Shown here: in pieces, positions 51,832 through 61,692 of the stretch
Position numbering within the stretch: position 1 is the stretch's first letter
Layout: every line of letters starts with the position of its first letter
DNA from: Peptoniphilaceae bacterium
GTDB taxonomy: Bacteria; Bacillota; Clostridia; Tissierellales; Peptoniphilaceae
NCBI GenBank assembly: GCA_028726605.1
Contig: JAQYPV010000022.1
Coordinates: forward strand, 1 to 64,000
DNA length: 64,000 nt
Direction of reading: 5' to 3'
The notes under the pieces: model-generated
Told to the model about the DNA's origin: nothing
What the model saw: the letters and a program-made list of their open reading frames with translations, nothing else
Database searches by the model: none
Position numbers and translations under genes: made by a program

Positions 51832-52383
51832 TCAGATTTCCAACAACTCTTTCTCTTTTTCCTTGCCCAGCGCGTCCAAATCCTTGATGAAACGATCCGT
51901 GAGCTTTTGCAATTCATCTTCAGCGTCACGGCGATCATCCTCCGTCATCTCGTTGGACTTCTCCGCTTTGGCAATTTCATCCATACCGTCGCGACGAATG
52001 TTGCGCACCGCAATGCGCGCTTCTTCCAAGCGCTTGTTCATCTCTTTGACCAATTCTTTGCGGCGTTCCTCTGTGAGCGGTGGGAAGGGCAGGCGAATCA
52101 CCTTGCCGTCGTTGCTGGGTGTGATGCCCAAATCCGAAGCCAGGAGGGCCTTTTCGATGGGCTTCAGATTTTTCGCATCCCACGGCTGAATGGTGATCAG
52201 ACGCGCTTCGGGCACGTTGATCGTGGCCGCGTGCGCCAAGGGCGTCTGCACGCCATAGTATTCAAACGTGATGTCATCCAAAATGCGCGGATTGGCGCGC
52301 CCCGCGCGAATCTTCCCGATATCTTCTTTAAATGATTCGACGGTCTTCGTCATGCGTTTCTGCATCTCTTTTTGATCAAACAT
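51832..52383 (-). CDS. frr: Ribosome recycling factor
   Basis: 183 residues with the conserved IRAGRANPRILDDITFEYYG near 28-47 and PFPPLTEERRKELVK. It splits post-termination ribosomes with EF-G. ATG 52383 follows GGGAGA; the upstream extension is a shadow of pyrH. Confidence 0.97.
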   Translation of the reverse strand: MFDQKEMQKRMTKTVESFKEDIGKIRAGRANPRILDDITFEYYGVQTPLAHAATINVPEARLITIQPWDAKNLKPIEKALLASDLGITPSNDGKVIRLPFPPLTEERRKELVKEMNKRLEEARIAVRNIRRDGMDEIAKAEKSNEMTEDDRRDAEDELQKLTDRFIKDLDALGKEKEKELLEI

Positions 52384-52408
52384 CGTCTTCTCCCTTTCTC
52401 GGCAAGAC

Positions 52409-53116
52409 CTATTGTGTGATCGTCGTGCCGACATCCTCACCGCGTGCAATGTGCACCATCGTCTCCGGATCATCGATGCCGAAGACCACGATGGGCAATT
52501 CGTTGTCCATGGCCAGCGACGTCGCCGTCGCATCCATCACTTGCAGGCGCTTTTGGAGCATCTCATCATAGGTCAGCGTCTTGTATTTCTTCGCGTCAAC
52601 GAAGCGGTTGGGGTCACGGTCGTAAACGCCGTCCGTGCCTTTTTTGCCGATCCATAAACAATCTGCGCCGATCTCACAGGCGCGCAGCGCCGCAGTGGTA
52701 TCGGTCGAAAAATAGGGAAGTCCCGTGCCCGCGCCGAAGATGACGATGCGGCCTTTTTCGATGTGGCGAATGGCGCGGCGGCGAATGTACGGCTCCGCCA
52801 CTTCCTGCATCTGAATGGCCGTCTGGACGCGCGTCTCTACGCCCAACGCCTCCAGGGCCGCCTGGACGCGCAGCGCGTTGATGACGGTCCCCAGCATCCC
52901 CATGTGATCCGAGGTCGCGCGCTCGATGGTGCCCGTCGTGCGGCCGCGCCAGAAGTTGCCGCCCCCCACGACGATGGCCATCTCAAATCCCCTCTGATGG
53001 ACTTCGCGAATGGAACGACAGATGCGTTCCACCGTCTCATCGTGCAGTCCGACCTTCTGGGGACCGGCCAGCGCTTCTCCGCTCAACTTCAGAACGATTC
53101 GTTTATAGTTCAGCAT
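52409..53116 (-). CDS. pyrH: Uridylate kinase
   Basis: 235 residues. It has the LKLSGEAL start, GGGNFWRG near 52-59, GTGLPYFSTDT and IGADCLWIGKKGTDGVYDRDP. It phosphorylates UMP. CGGAGG precedes the start. It is first gene of the pyrH-frr-uppS-cdsA-rseP-ispG-polC run. Confidence 0.97.
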   Translation of the reverse strand: MLNYKRIVLKLSGEALAGPQKVGLHDETVERICRSIREVHQRGFEMAIVVGGGNFWRGRTTGTIERATSDHMGMLGTVINALRVQAALEALGVETRVQTAIQMQEVAEPYIRRRAIRHIEKGRIVIFGAGTGLPYFSTDTTAALRACEIGADCLWIGKKGTDGVYDRDPNRFVDAKKYKTLTYDEMLQKRLQVMDATATSLAMDNELPIVVFGIDDPETMVHIARGEDVGTTITQ

Positions 53117-53137
53117 GTCATGCCTCCGTTTGCTTTC

Positions 53138-53167
53138 ATTTTAGCATGCACCACTCTCCGCTTTCAA
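53138..53167 (-). promoter_or_regulatory. Promoter of pyrH
   Basis: Minus strand TTGAAA (53167-53162), 18-bp spacer, TAAAAT (53143-53138), preceded by TGC as an extended -10. Confidence 0.78.
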
Positions 53168-53181
53168 TTGTGGCGTCACGC

Positions 53182-53214
53182 AAAAAAAGAGCGAAGAGGC
53201 ACGCCTCTTCGCTC
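53182..53214 (-). terminator. Terminator of rpsB-tsf
   Basis: 11-bp stem GAGCGAAGAGG/CCTCTTCGCTC, 4-base loop, seven T residues on the minus strand, 8 bases past the tsf stop. The pyrH promoter follows directly. Confidence 0.93.
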
Positions 53215-53221
53215 ATGAGAA

Positions 53222-53887
53222 TTACAGATTCATCTGCTTTGCCACTTCTTCGGCGAAGTTCTCTTGTTTCTTCTCGATGCCCTCGCCCACTTCGAAGCGC
53301 ACGAAGCGACGCACGACGATGTTTTCGCCGATCTTAGCCACCAACTCCTGGCGCACCTGCTCGACGGTCTTGTCTGTCTCCATGATGTGTTTCATGTCCA
53401 TGAGGCATATCTCTTCGTAGTACTTGTCCATGCGGCCAGCCACCTTTTTCTCCGCGACGAACTGACGCTTGTCTTCGGGGACGTTGGTGCTCTCGTTCAT
53501 GGCCTGCTGGATCAAGACTTCGCGCTCGTGAGCCACTTCTTCTTCCGGCACGTCGTTGCGGCTGACGTACTTGGGATTCATGGAAGCCACTTGCATGCAG
53601 ACGTGCTTCACGAATTCCTGGAAATCCGGGTTCTTCGCCACGAAGTCAGTCTCGGAGTTCACTTCCACCATGGCGCCGATGCGGCCCTGGTGCACATAAG
53701 AGCCGATGAGGCCCTCGGCGGCCACGCGGCTGCCTTTTTTGAGCGACTTGGCGGCGCCCTTTTCACGAAGGATATCGACGGCCTTGTCCATGTCGCCATC
53801 GGCTTCGATCAGCGCTTTTTTGGCATCCATCATGCCCGCGCCGGTCATGTCACGTAATTCTTTGACCTGTGCTGCTTTAATCTCCAC
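53222..53887 (-). CDS. tsf: Elongation factor Ts
   Basis: 221 residues. UBA-like N-terminus [19 protein letters not shown] near 9-27 and a single core with [10 protein letters not shown] and [11 protein letters not shown]. It recycles EF-Tu-GDP. It starts with GTG after GGAGAGG. It is shorter than the roughly 290-residue form of many Bacillota, missing part of the core insertion. Confidence 0.95.
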   Translation of the reverse strand: MEIKAAQVKELRDMTGAGMMDAKKALIEADGDMDKAVDILREKGAAKSLKKGSRVAAEGLIGSYVHQGRIGAMVEVNSETDFVAKNPDFQEFVKHVCMQVASMNPKYVSRNDVPEEEVAHEREVLIQQAMNESTNVPEDKRQFVAEKKVAGRMDKYYEEICLMDMKHIMETDKTVEQVRQELVAKIGENIVVRRFVRFEVGEGIEKKQENFAEEVAKQMNL

Positions 53888-53903
53888 TTGCCTCTCCTTT
53901 CGC

Positions 53904-54698
53904 TTATTCGGCGTCTTCAGCGTCGGCTTCGTCTTCCGACTCTTCCGTTTCCACTTCCGCTTCGTCCGCATCGACGTTTGCGACATCTTCCGCCGGCTCT
54001 TCTTCATCGCCCTGTTCGCCCTGACGGCCTTCCACCACGGCATCGGCGATAATGCTCGTGATGAGCTTGACCGAACGGATAGCGTCGTCGTTGCCCGGAA
54101 TCGGGTAGTCGACTTCGTCCGGATCCGCATTGGTGTCCAGAATGGCCACTACGGGGATGCCCAACTTCTTCGCTTCGGCAATGGCGATGGCTTCCTTCTT
54201 CGGATCCACCACGTACATGAGATCCGGCAGACCGTTCATCTCTTTGATGCCGCCCAGGAAGCGCTCCAAACGCTCCGCCTCGTGCTGCAGCTGAGCGACT
54301 TCTTTCTTCGGCAAAATGTCAAACGTCCCATCTTCTTCCATCGCGTTCAACGCGAAGAGACGCTCAATGCTCTTTTTAATCGTCTGGTAGTTCGTGAGCA
54401 TACCGCCCAGCCAACGCTGGTTCACATAGTACATGTTGGCGCGCTTGGCCTGTTGCTCGATGGTGTCCTGCGCCTGCTTCTTGGTGCCGACGAAGAGGAT
54501 CTTGCCCCCGTCTGCGGCCACTTCACGCACTTTGTCATACGCGCGCTCGATCATCCCCACCGTCTTCGACAAGTCGATGATGTGAATGCCGTTGCGCTCT
54601 GTGAAGATGTACGGCTTCATCTTCGGGTTCCAACGACGGGTCTGATGCCCGAAATGGACGCCCGCTTCCAACAAACTCTTCATCGATACCACTGACAT
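53904..54698 (-). CDS. rpsB: Ribosomal protein S2 with acidic tail
   Basis: 264 residues. The S2 core ([19 protein letters not shown] start, [15 protein letters not shown]) ends near residue 220, followed by about 40 residues almost entirely Glu, Asp and Ala. AGGAGG precedes the ATG. A leader of about 100 bases includes CCGCTC...GAGCGG-type pairing that could bind S2. Confidence 0.97.
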   Translation of the reverse strand: MSVVSMKSLLEAGVHFGHQTRRWNPKMKPYIFTERNGIHIIDLSKTVGMIERAYDKVREVAADGGKILFVGTKKQAQDTIEQQAKRANMYYVNQRWLGGMLTNYQTIKKSIERLFALNAMEEDGTFDILPKKEVAQLQHEAERLERFLGGIKEMNGLPDLMYVVDPKKEAIAIAEAKKLGIPVVAILDTNADPDEVDYPIPGNDDAIRSVKLITSIIADAVVEGRQGEQGDEEEPAEDVANVDADEAEVETEESEDEADAEDAE

Positions 54699-54802
54699 AG
54701 TTTCCTCCTGTGTTTAACCCTCCGCCCTTCTCAAATCGCCGCTTCACCGCCTGAGCGGAACACTGACGCCGATATTCAAAGGAGCGTGTGACATACCGAA
54801 AC

Positions 54803-54831
54803 ATTATAGCACGAAAGCGCCATCGCGCCAA
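54803..54831 (-). promoter_or_regulatory. Promoter of rpsB-tsf
   Basis: Minus strand TTGGCG (54831-54826), 17-bp spacer, TATAAT (54808-54803) with TGC in front, an extended -10. Its -35 nearly touches the topA stop. Confidence 0.87.
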
Positions 54832-54834
54832 ACT

Positions 54835-56895
54835 TTACCCGTGATTGGGACAATTTTCGTTGTGACAGAACACCCGATCCTCGCGGCGATTCTTGCGATG
54901 CACCATGAGATCGCCGCAGAGCGGACAGTTTTCCCCCGTGGGCTCATCCCAACTCGCGTAATCGCAGTCCGGATAGCGGTTGCAACCGTAGAAAACCTTG
55001 CCGTGCTTGGACACTTTCTCCACGATTTCGCCCTGACCACAGCGCGGACACGTGACGCCCGTGGACTTCACGATGGATTTGGTGTAGGTGCACTCCGGAA
55101 AATTGCTGCACCCGATGAAGTCGCCGTTGCGCCCCGACTTGTACACCAAGTCGTGCCCACAGACCGGACATTTCTCCCCCGTCTTCTTCGCCATCACTTT
55201 ATAGCTGGAGACGTCTTCTTTCGCCTTCTCCAGGTTACCCGAGAACGTCTCGTAGAAGCGCGCCATGAGTTCGCGCCAGGCAATCTCCCCCTGCGCCACG
55301 CGGTCCAACTGCTCCTCCATCTGTGAGGTGAAGGCCACGTTGATCACGTCCCCGAAGTTCTTCTCCAGAAAGTCGTTCACGTTTTCGCCTAACTCCGTCG
55401 GCACGAACTGTTTTTTCTCCAACGCCACGTAGCGACGGTGCAAGATGGAGTGGATGATGGACGCATACGTGCTCGGCCGCCCGATGCCGTTCTTCTCCAA
55501 GGCGGCGACGAGGCTTGCCTCGCTGTAGCGCGCGGGCGGCTGCGTGAAGTGCTGCTTCTTGTCGATCTTCTTGGCTTCGACGGCGTCACCCACGTGGAGT
55601 TCTGGCAGTTCCACTTCCTTTTCACTCACCGGCCAGACCTTCTGGAAGCCGTCGAAGACGGGCTTCACGCCGTTGGCACGAAAGACCGCCGTATCGGACA
55701 AGAGCGTCACTGACGTCGACAGCACTTCCGATGACGCCATCTGAGACGCCACGGCGCGCCGCCAGATGAGGTCGTAGAGGCGAAACTGGTCGCGCGAGAG
55801 GTCGTCGTGAATGCTCTGCGGCGCAAGGGAAATATCCGACGGACGAATGCCTTCGTGAGCGTCTTGCGTGTTCTTCGCTTTCTTCCCGTAGTGAATGCCG
55901 CGCGTAGCGTAATCCTTGCCGTAGTGGGCCGTGATGAACTCGCGCGCCTCGGCGATGAAACTGTCCGAGAGACGCGTGGAGTCGGTGCGCATGTAGGTGA
56001 TGAGACCGACTTGGCCTTTCCCCTTTAGGTTGATGCCCTCGTAAAGTTGCTGTGCGACCATCATGGTCTTCGCCGTTGAAAAGCCCAGTCGGCGGCTTGC
56101 CTCCTGTTGAAGCGTGGACGTCGTAAAGGGCGCAAACGGCTTCTTTTTGCGCTTCTTCTGCTCCACGTCTTCCACGACGAAGGGATTCACGAGACCGTCC
56201 ACTTGCGCCTGTGCGCTCGCTTCATCCGGCAGTTTGACCTTCTTGAGCTTGGCGCCCTCCTTGATGCCCACCAGTTCACTTTCGAACAGCAGGTGATCCA
56301 CACTGTGCGTGGCGTGAATGGTCCAGTACTCTTCCGGAACGAAGGCGCGGATTTCCTTCTCGCGGTCCACCACCAATTTGAGTGCCACGGACTGCACGCG
56401 CCCCGCCGAAAGCCCGCTCTTCACTTTTTTCCACAGGATCGGCGAGATCTGGTAACCCACAATGCGGTCCATGACGCGGCGCGCCTGCTGTGCGTCGACG
56501 AGATCCATGTCGATCTGACGCGGCGCTTCCATGCCGGTTTTGACTCCCTGTGCCGTGATCTCGTTGAAACTCACGCGGTTGGCGTCGTCCAGATTGAGAT
56601 CCAACAGCTGTGCCAGGTGCCAGGAAATGGCCTCCCCCTCTCGATCCGGGTCGGTGGCGAGATAGACGTGATCCGCTTTTTTACTCTCTTTTTTGAGTTC
56701 GTTGATGGTGTCGGCACGTCCGCGCACGTTGATGTATTTCGGTTCAAAGTCATTGTCCAAATCCACGCCAAACTGACTCTTGGGCAAATCGCGAAGGTGA
56801 CCCTTCGAGGCCATCACCTTGTAGTTCTTGCCCAGAAATTTGGAAATGGTCTTGATCTTGGTCGGAGATTCCACAATGATCAGATTTTTAGTCAT
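54835..56895 (-). CDS. topA: DNA topoisomerase I
   Basis: 686 residues. TOPRIM start LIIVESPTKIKTISKF, the active-site Tyr in GLITYMRTDSTRLSDSF, and at the C-terminus three four-Cys zinc ribbons (about 575-685), each with paired CPxCG-like motifs. It relaxes negative supercoils. I start at ATG 56895, which overlaps the dprA stop by ATGA and follows GAGGAAGGA. Confidence 0.97.
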   Translation of the reverse strand: MTKNLIIVESPTKIKTISKFLGKNYKVMASKGHLRDLPKSQFGVDLDNDFEPKYINVRGRADTINELKKESKKADHVYLATDPDREGEAISWHLAQLLDLNLDDANRVSFNEITAQGVKTGMEAPRQIDMDLVDAQQARRVMDRIVGYQISPILWKKVKSGLSAGRVQSVALKLVVDREKEIRAFVPEEYWTIHATHSVDHLLFESELVGIKEGAKLKKVKLPDEASAQAQVDGLVNPFVVEDVEQKKRKKKPFAPFTTSTLQQEASRRLGFSTAKTMMVAQQLYEGINLKGKGQVGLITYMRTDSTRLSDSFIAEAREFITAHYGKDYATRGIHYGKKAKNTQDAHEGIRPSDISLAPQSIHDDLSRDQFRLYDLIWRRAVASQMASSEVLSTSVTLLSDTAVFRANGVKPVFDGFQKVWPVSEKEVELPELHVGDAVEAKKIDKKQHFTQPPARYSEASLVAALEKNGIGRPSTYASIIHSILHRRYVALEKKQFVPTELGENVNDFLEKNFGDVINVAFTSQMEEQLDRVAQGEIAWRELMARFYETFSGNLEKAKEDVSSYKVMAKKTGEKCPVCGHDLVYKSGRNGDFIGCSNFPECTYTKSIVKSTGVTCPRCGQGEIVEKVSKHGKVFYGCNRYPDCDYASWDEPTGENCPLCGDLMVHRKNRREDRVFCHNENCPNHG

Positions 56896-58016
56896 GAACA
56901 TCCTTCCTCTGGTTCATCCGTCTGATAGCGATGGAAGCGGCCGTCGCCGCTCTGCCAGATGCGGCCCTTCATTTCCATCAGCGTCAAGGCGCTCCAAAGC
57001 GTCGACGCATCGACGTTGATCGATCGGCGCAGCGCCTCCGCAGTCAGAGGCTGCGCTTTCAGGCGGTCGTCGATCTCCTGTTCCCGCCGGGTCAACGCGT
57101 CGTTGAAACGGGCCTTCGTCGCAACGCCGGGCTTGGGCCAATCGTAGTAGGCGTGGACGATGTCCAGCGGATCCATCACGAGAGCCGCGCCCTTTTGAAT
57201 CAGCCCGTTCGTGCCTTCGCTGCGCGGCTGATCGACGTTGCCGGGAATGCAGAACACGTCGCGATTCTGTTCCTCAGCGTGCGTCACCGTGGACATGGTG
57301 CCCGAGCGCTTCCCCGCTTCCACGACCAACACGCCGCGGGAAAGCCCCGAGATCAGCCGATTGCGCCGCAAAAAGTGATGCGGATAGGGCCGCATCCCCG
57401 GCGGATACTCGGACACGATGCAGCCGCCTTGTTCCAAAATGGCATCGGCGAGACGTTGATGCGTGGCCGGATAGATGCGGTCGATGCCGCTGCCCAAGAC
57501 GGCGACAGTCACCGCCTCCGCGTTCAGCGCGCCGCGGTGCGCCAAGGCGTCAATGCCATACGCGAGACCCGAAACGACGGTCGCGCCACGTCGCGCGAGC
57601 TCCTCGCCAAAGCGCAGGGCGATGTCTTCCCCGTAATGACTGGGGTTGCGCGTCCCGACGATGGCAATACAAAACGTCTGTAACGCCTCGACCTTCCCTC
57701 GGCCAAAGAGCACGAAGGGCGGCATCGCGATTTCTTTTAAGAGCGGCGGAAATGCCGCATCGCCTCGCTGAAGCGACCAATACCCCATCTGCCTCAATTG
57801 AGCCCACTTGGAAAGGAGCGCTTCGCGTTCCGCATCGCGCGTGAGAAGCTCCCACCGGTGTTTCGGCTTCTTCGTGCCGATGACGGTGGTCCCGGCGTCC
57901 AACGCCGCAATCTGTTCGGGATAGAGGCCCTGTAAGGCGAGGAGCAAGATTTCCTCCGATGAGAGACGCTCGGGTTCAGGCGTCGCACTGGGGACAGCAA
58001 AGAGGTCTTTTTCCAT
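56892..58016 (-). CDS. dprA: DNA-processing protein DprA
   Basis: 374 residues. Rossmann core with IVGTRNPSHYG, SGLAYGIDALAHRGAL and GLSRGVLVVEAGKRSG, followed by a C-terminal winged-helix (DML1-like) domain. It loads RecA on incoming single-stranded DNA during transformation; comM-like or competence genes are not in this window. ATG overlaps the yraN stop by one base. Confidence 0.94.
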   Translation of the reverse strand: MEKDLFAVPSATPEPERLSSEEILLLALQGLYPEQIAALDAGTTVIGTKKPKHRWELLTRDAEREALLSKWAQLRQMGYWSLQRGDAAFPPLLKEIAMPPFVLFGRGKVEALQTFCIAIVGTRNPSHYGEDIALRFGEELARRGATVVSGLAYGIDALAHRGALNAEAVTVAVLGSGIDRIYPATHQRLADAILEQGGCIVSEYPPGMRPYPHHFLRRNRLISGLSRGVLVVEAGKRSGTMSTVTHAEEQNRDVFCIPGNVDQPRSEGTNGLIQKGAALVMDPLDIVHAYYDWPKPGVATKARFNDALTRREQEIDDRLKAQPLTAEALRRSINVDASTLWSALTLMEMKGRIWQSGDGRFHRYQTDEPEEGCS

Positions 58017-58399
58017 CACGCCTCCTCCATGCCAAAGGCGTTGAAGATCACGTGAATGCACCGGGAAGCAAGGTACACTTCGGCAATGTCGAACACGAAG
58101 CACGTCGTCTCACGGTCAATTCCGGGATGATGACACAGGTAGTCCTGGGCGACGTGGCGCAGGCGCTGTCGCTTGTGATAGTCGACGGCTTCACGGGGCG
58201 CGCCGTAGGAAAGACTCTGACGCGCCTTCACTTCCACGAAGTGCACCACATGGTGCTTCATCGCGATCAGATCGATTTCACCGCCGCGTCGCGTGTAATT
58301 GCGCGCGAGGATCCGGTAACTGTTTTGATCGTACAGCGCCGCAACGGCGTCTTCAGCCTTTGCGCCGGCCAGACGCGCCGGAATGGGGGGCTTTTGCAT
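58016..58399 (-). CDS. YraN/UPF0102 family protein
   Basis: 127 residues. It has the YraN nuclease-like core GGEIDLIAMKHHVVHFVEVKAR near 43-64, including a catalytic D-E-K arrangement. Its cellular role is not established. ATG 58399 lies inside the 3' end of rnhB, overlapping it by 47 bases; the ribosome site GAGAGG sits 9 bases upstream. Starts at 58408 and 58417 are also possible. Confidence 0.85.
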   Translation of the reverse strand: MQKPPIPARLAGAKAEDAVAALYDQNSYRILARNYTRRGGEIDLIAMKHHVVHFVEVKARQSLSYGAPREAVDYHKRQRLRHVAQDYLCHHPGIDRETTCFVFDIAEVYLASRCIHVIFNAFGMEEA

Positions 58400-59033
58400 G
58401 TTTTCCATCCTCTCCATGGATAAAACTGAGACGATGGATGGGCGATACGCCGTGCGCGCGAAGGGCTTCGTAGTGCTGAGCCGTGCCATACCCCTTGTGC
58501 CGGGCGAAGCCGTACTCAGGGTACTTCGCATCCCACGAGACCATTTGGCGATCCCGCGTCACTTTGGCGACGATGGAGGCGCAGCTCACCTGATACACGC
58601 GATCGTCACCCTTGATCACCGCCACCTGAGGCAGATCCACGGGAATGGTCTCTGCGTCCACGATGACGAGATCGGGTGTGACTGCGCGACCCGACTTGTC
58701 TTTGAGCGTCAGCACCGCCTCGCGCATGGCGAGGAGCGTCGCCTCTCGAATGTTGATCCGATCGATCGTCTCTGCGTTACACTGACCGATCCCCCATGCG
58801 ATTGCCGCCTCTAGGATTTCGTCGTAGAGCCGTTCTCGCTTTCGCTCGGACAGCTTCTTGGAATCCCGAACGCCGGCAATCCTCTCCCCATGCGGCATGA
58901 TTATAGCACAAGCGACGACCGGCCCCGCCAGCGGACCGCGTCCCACTTCGTCCACCCCGCATACCAGAGGTGTTTCATCGATTCTCTTTTGGAGCGCCGT
59001 GAGCTGCTCCGGCGTCCACGTGTCCTTCTTCAT
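58353..59033 (-). CDS. rnhB: Ribonuclease HII
   Basis: 226 residues. The catalytic GVDEVGRGPLAGPVVA near 26-41, DSKKLSERKR and VDAETIPVDL match RNase HII. It removes ribonucleotides from DNA and RNA primers. It overlaps rbgA upstream by ATGA. Confidence 0.97.
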   Translation of the reverse strand: MKKDTWTPEQLTALQKRIDETPLVCGVDEVGRGPLAGPVVACAIIMPHGERIAGVRDSKKLSERKRERLYDEILEAAIAWGIGQCNAETIDRINIREATLLAMREAVLTLKDKSGRAVTPDLVIVDAETIPVDLPQVAVIKGDDRVYQVSCASIVAKVTRDRQMVSWDAKYPEYGFARHKGYGTAQHYEALRAHGVSPIHRLSFIHGEDGKHAKAPHSGASGRRKG

Positions 59034-59869
59034 GGCGCAGGCTCCAACGTGAGACGCCCGAAGCGCATTTTGCGGTAGTCGTCGATGACCCGCCGCGCGG
59101 TGCGCGTGTAATCTGCCTCGCCACCCTTCACCAGCGCGCCGATCTGCCGGGCGATCTCTTCCATGACCTCAAGCGGATCGGAGAGTCCCGAAAGGTGATA
59201 GCGTTCCGCAAGCGCCTCCGGCACGCGCGCCATGAGGAGCCGGATGAGTTCGAGGCCGATGTCCTGCTCGGGCAGCACGTCGTCTCGAATGGCTCCCGTA
59301 AACGCCAGACGCATCGCCCGCGCTTCCTCTAACTTCGTGGGCAAAATGCCCGGTGTGTCCAAAAGCAGCAGATCCGCCTCGGTCTTGATCCACCGCTCAT
59401 GTTTGGTGATGCCGGGGAGGTCCCCCACTTCTGCCGTCCGTCGTTCGACCAAGGCGTTAATCACCGTGGATTTACCTACGTTGGGAATGCCCATGACGAG
59501 CAGGCGAATCTCGCGGTTGATGATGGCGCGCCGTTCGCGCTTTGCGCGCTGATCTTCCAGAAGTGTCGCCGCCGCCTCGTAGATCAACCGGGCCGGACGC
59601 TCCCTTGTGGCTTCCACGGCGATGGCTCGCTGACCGTCGCGGCGAAGGGCCGCCATCCACCGCTCCGTCTCCGCCGCCTGTGCCATGTCCTTTTTGTTCA
59701 GCAGGATGATGCGCGGTTTGCGCGCCGTGAGACGTTCAAGCTGTTCGTTTCGACTCGACTGTGGGATGCGCGCATCGCGAATTTCCAAGACGGCGTCGAC
59801 TTGTGCGAGCGCCTTTTCGATGGCGTCATGCGCCTTCTTCATGTGTCCGGGGTACCAGTTGATGGCCAT
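59030..59869 (-). CDS. rbgA: Ribosome biogenesis GTPase RbgA (YlqF)
   Basis: 279 residues, circularly permuted GTPase. G4 is LLNKKDM near 56-62, then G1 GIPNVGKSTVI near 127-137, G2 and G3 DTPGILP. It begins with INWYPGHMKKA, as in YlqF. It acts late in 50S assembly. GAGGAGAGGG precedes the start. It is separated from rplS by a terminator, so it may have its own weak promoter or depend on read-through. Confidence 0.95.
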   Translation of the reverse strand: MAINWYPGHMKKAHDAIEKALAQVDAVLEIRDARIPQSSRNEQLERLTARKPRIILLNKKDMAQAAETERWMAALRRDGQRAIAVEATRERPARLIYEAAATLLEDQRAKRERRAIINREIRLLVMGIPNVGKSTVINALVERRTAEVGDLPGITKHERWIKTEADLLLLDTPGILPTKLEEARAMRLAFTGAIRDDVLPEQDIGLELIRLLMARVPEALAERYHLSGLSDPLEVMEEIARQIGALVKGGEADYTRTARRVIDDYRKMRFGRLTLEPAP

Positions 59870-59889
59870 GTCCCTCTCCTCGTTCCAAT

Positions 59890-59913
59890 GAAAAACGCCC
59901 CGTTTCCGGGGCG
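59890..59913 (-). terminator. Terminator of rplS
   Basis: 7-bp GC stem CGCCCCG/CGGGGCG with a 4-base loop and T5 on the minus strand, 7 bases past the rplS stop. Confidence 0.9.
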
Positions 59914-59919
59914 ACGATC

Positions 59920-60267
59920 TCAGTAATTCGTCTTCTCTTTGACCTTCGACGCCTTGCCGACGCGGTTGCGCAAGTAACCCAGTTTGGCGCGACGCACTTT
60001 ACCGTGGCGTGTCACTGTGATCGAGTCGATGCGCGGAGAGTGGATGAGGAACGTGCGCTCCACGCCCACGCCGTAGCTCAGACGGCGCACGGTGAACGTC
60101 TCGTTCGTACTGCCGCCTTGACGCTGAATGACGGTGCCTTCAAACATCTGAATGCGCTCACGGGCGCCTTCGGTGACGCGGTAGGCGACGCGCACGGTAT
60201 CGCCGACACGAAATTCCGGAATATCCGTCTTCTTTTGCTGATTTTCCAATTCCTTCAAATAATCCAT
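59920..60267 (-). CDS. rplS: Ribosomal protein L19
   Basis: 115 residues. It has the L19 signatures [27 protein letters not shown] and the C-terminal [18 protein letters not shown]. It is located at the 30S-50S interface. ATG 60267 follows GGAGG. It is 11 bases after trmD. Confidence 0.97.
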   Translation of the reverse strand: MDYLKELENQQKKTDIPEFRVGDTVRVAYRVTEGARERIQMFEGTVIQRQGGSTNETFTVRRLSYGVGVERTFLIHSPRIDSITVTRHGKVRRAKLGYLRNRVGKASKVKEKTNY

Positions 60268-60278
60268 GGGAGTCCTCC

Positions 60279-60971
60279 TTATTCCTGATGCTCCTCGCGC
60301 CAACGCGCGTAGAGATCCGGACGTCTTTCTTTTGTCTTTTCGATCGCATTGTTGAGTCGCCATTCGGCGATAGCGCCGTGATTGCCATTCAAGAGCACTT
60401 CCGGGACGGTATATCCGCGAAAGTCACGGGGTTTGGTGTATTCGTCGTACTGCAACAGTCCCTCGGCGTGAGAGTCGGTCTTGGCGCTCTCGGGATTGCC
60501 CAGCACGCCGTCGACCCAGCGTACCAGTGTATCCAAAAGCACCATCGCCGGCAACTCGCCGCCGGTCAGAACGTAATCGCCGATGGAGATTTCCTCGTCC
60601 ACAAAGTGCCGGGTGATGCGGGCGTCGACGCCTTCGTAGTGTCCACAGAGCAGAACCAAGTGGTCGTATTCCGTGAGCTGTCTCGCCTTATCCTGCGTGA
60701 GCACGCTGCCCTGAGGGCTCAGGAAGATCACGTGGCCGTCGTCGCCGCTGACGTCTTCGATGGCCTCCGCCAGCACATCCGGCTTCATGAGCATCCCGGC
60801 CGCACCGCCAAAGACGGTGTCATCCACCTGTTGATGACGGTCGTGCGCGTAGTCGCGAATCTGATGCACTCTAAGGTCCAGGCGCCCCTCCGCCAGGGAA
60901 CGACCGATGACGCCGTAGTCGTTCAGAATGTCGAAAAAAGACGGAAAGAGTGTCAAGATGTCAATTTTCAT
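60279..60971 (-). CDS. trmD: tRNA (guanine-37-N1) methyltransferase
   Basis: 230 residues, SPOUT knot enzyme. [10 protein letters not shown] start, [26 protein letters not shown] and [13 protein letters not shown]. It prevents frameshifting at CCN/CGG codons. Its start overlaps rimM by ATGA. Confidence 0.97.
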   Translation of the reverse strand: MKIDILTLFPSFFDILNDYGVIGRSLAEGRLDLRVHQIRDYAHDRHQQVDDTVFGGAAGMLMKPDVLAEAIEDVSGDDGHVIFLSPQGSVLTQDKARQLTEYDHLVLLCGHYEGVDARITRHFVDEEISIGDYVLTGGELPAMVLLDTLVRWVDGVLGNPESAKTDSHAEGLLQYDEYTKPRDFRGYTVPEVLLNGNHGAIAEWRLNNAIEKTKERRPDLYARWREEHQE

Positions 60972-61459
60972 CGCATTCCCTCGATCAATCGGACGAGGAT
61001 CCGGTGACGCGGCTCCACGCCGACCACGAAGGCCTTGACGGCCGGGATGAAGATCTCATGACCCGTCGCGTCGACGACGCGGTAGACGTCGTTGGCGCCC
61101 GTCTCCAAAATCTCCTCGAGCGTCCCCAGCGTCTCGCCGTCCTCGGTGATCACCGGCAAGCCTTCCAAGTCCTTCACGTAGTAGGAGTCGGGTTCCGGCT
61201 CCGGGAGATCTTCTTCCTCGCGGTAGAGCGTCTCTCCCACCAGGGGCTGGGCCGCTTCAATGGAGGAAATCTCGTCACAGCGCAAAAAACCGTAAATGCC
61301 CTGCGCCTGATAGCGCTTCACCGTAAGCGTCATCCCGCTTTCAATTTTCAAGACGTCGCCCACCTTAAAGCGATCTTTCCGCGCATCGGCGGTTTCCACC
61401 TTCACTTCGCCGGCCAAACCGCGCGTCTTCAGGACGCGGGCCACTGCAACACGACTCAT
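60968..61459 (-). CDS. rimM: 16S rRNA processing protein RimM
   Basis: 163 residues. RimM N-terminal VARVLKTRGLAGEVKVE near 5-21 and a PRC-barrel C-terminal domain. It binds S19 during 30S maturation. ATG 61459 overlaps the khpA stop by four bases. Confidence 0.95.
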   Translation of the reverse strand: MSRVAVARVLKTRGLAGEVKVETADARKDRFKVGDVLKIESGMTLTVKRYQAQGIYGFLRCDEISSIEAAQPLVGETLYREEEDLPEPEPDSYYVKDLEGLPVITEDGETLGTLEEILETGANDVYRVVDATGHEIFIPAVKAFVVGVEPRHRILVRLIEGMR

Positions 61460-61689
61460 ATCTGATCGATGTCCACGTTCACTTTGACGTTTTCCTTGAT
61501 GGCGCACGCCTTGAGTACCTGACGCATCGAATTGGCGATGCGGCCCTGTTTTCCGATCACCTTGCCCATATCCTCGGGATGAACGCGAAGCGACAACGTC
61601 ACGACGCCCTTGTTCTCTTCTTCACGAACGTCCAGCGATTCCGGGTGATCGACGAGCTCATGGGCAAGGGAGTATAAGAGCTCTTTCAT
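61456..61689 (-). CDS. khpA: KH-domain RNA-binding protein KhpA (YlqC)
   Basis: 77 residues with one KH domain carrying VHPEDMGKVIGKQGRIANS (GKQG near 45-48). In Gram-positive bacteria KhpA pairs with KhpB/EloR and affects cell elongation and RNA binding. Position between rpsP and rimM is typical. Confidence 0.94.
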   Translation of the reverse strand: MKELLYSLAHELVDHPESLDVREEENKGVVTLSLRVHPEDMGKVIGKQGRIANSMRQVLKACAIKENVKVNVDIDQI

Positions 61690-61692
61690 GAT

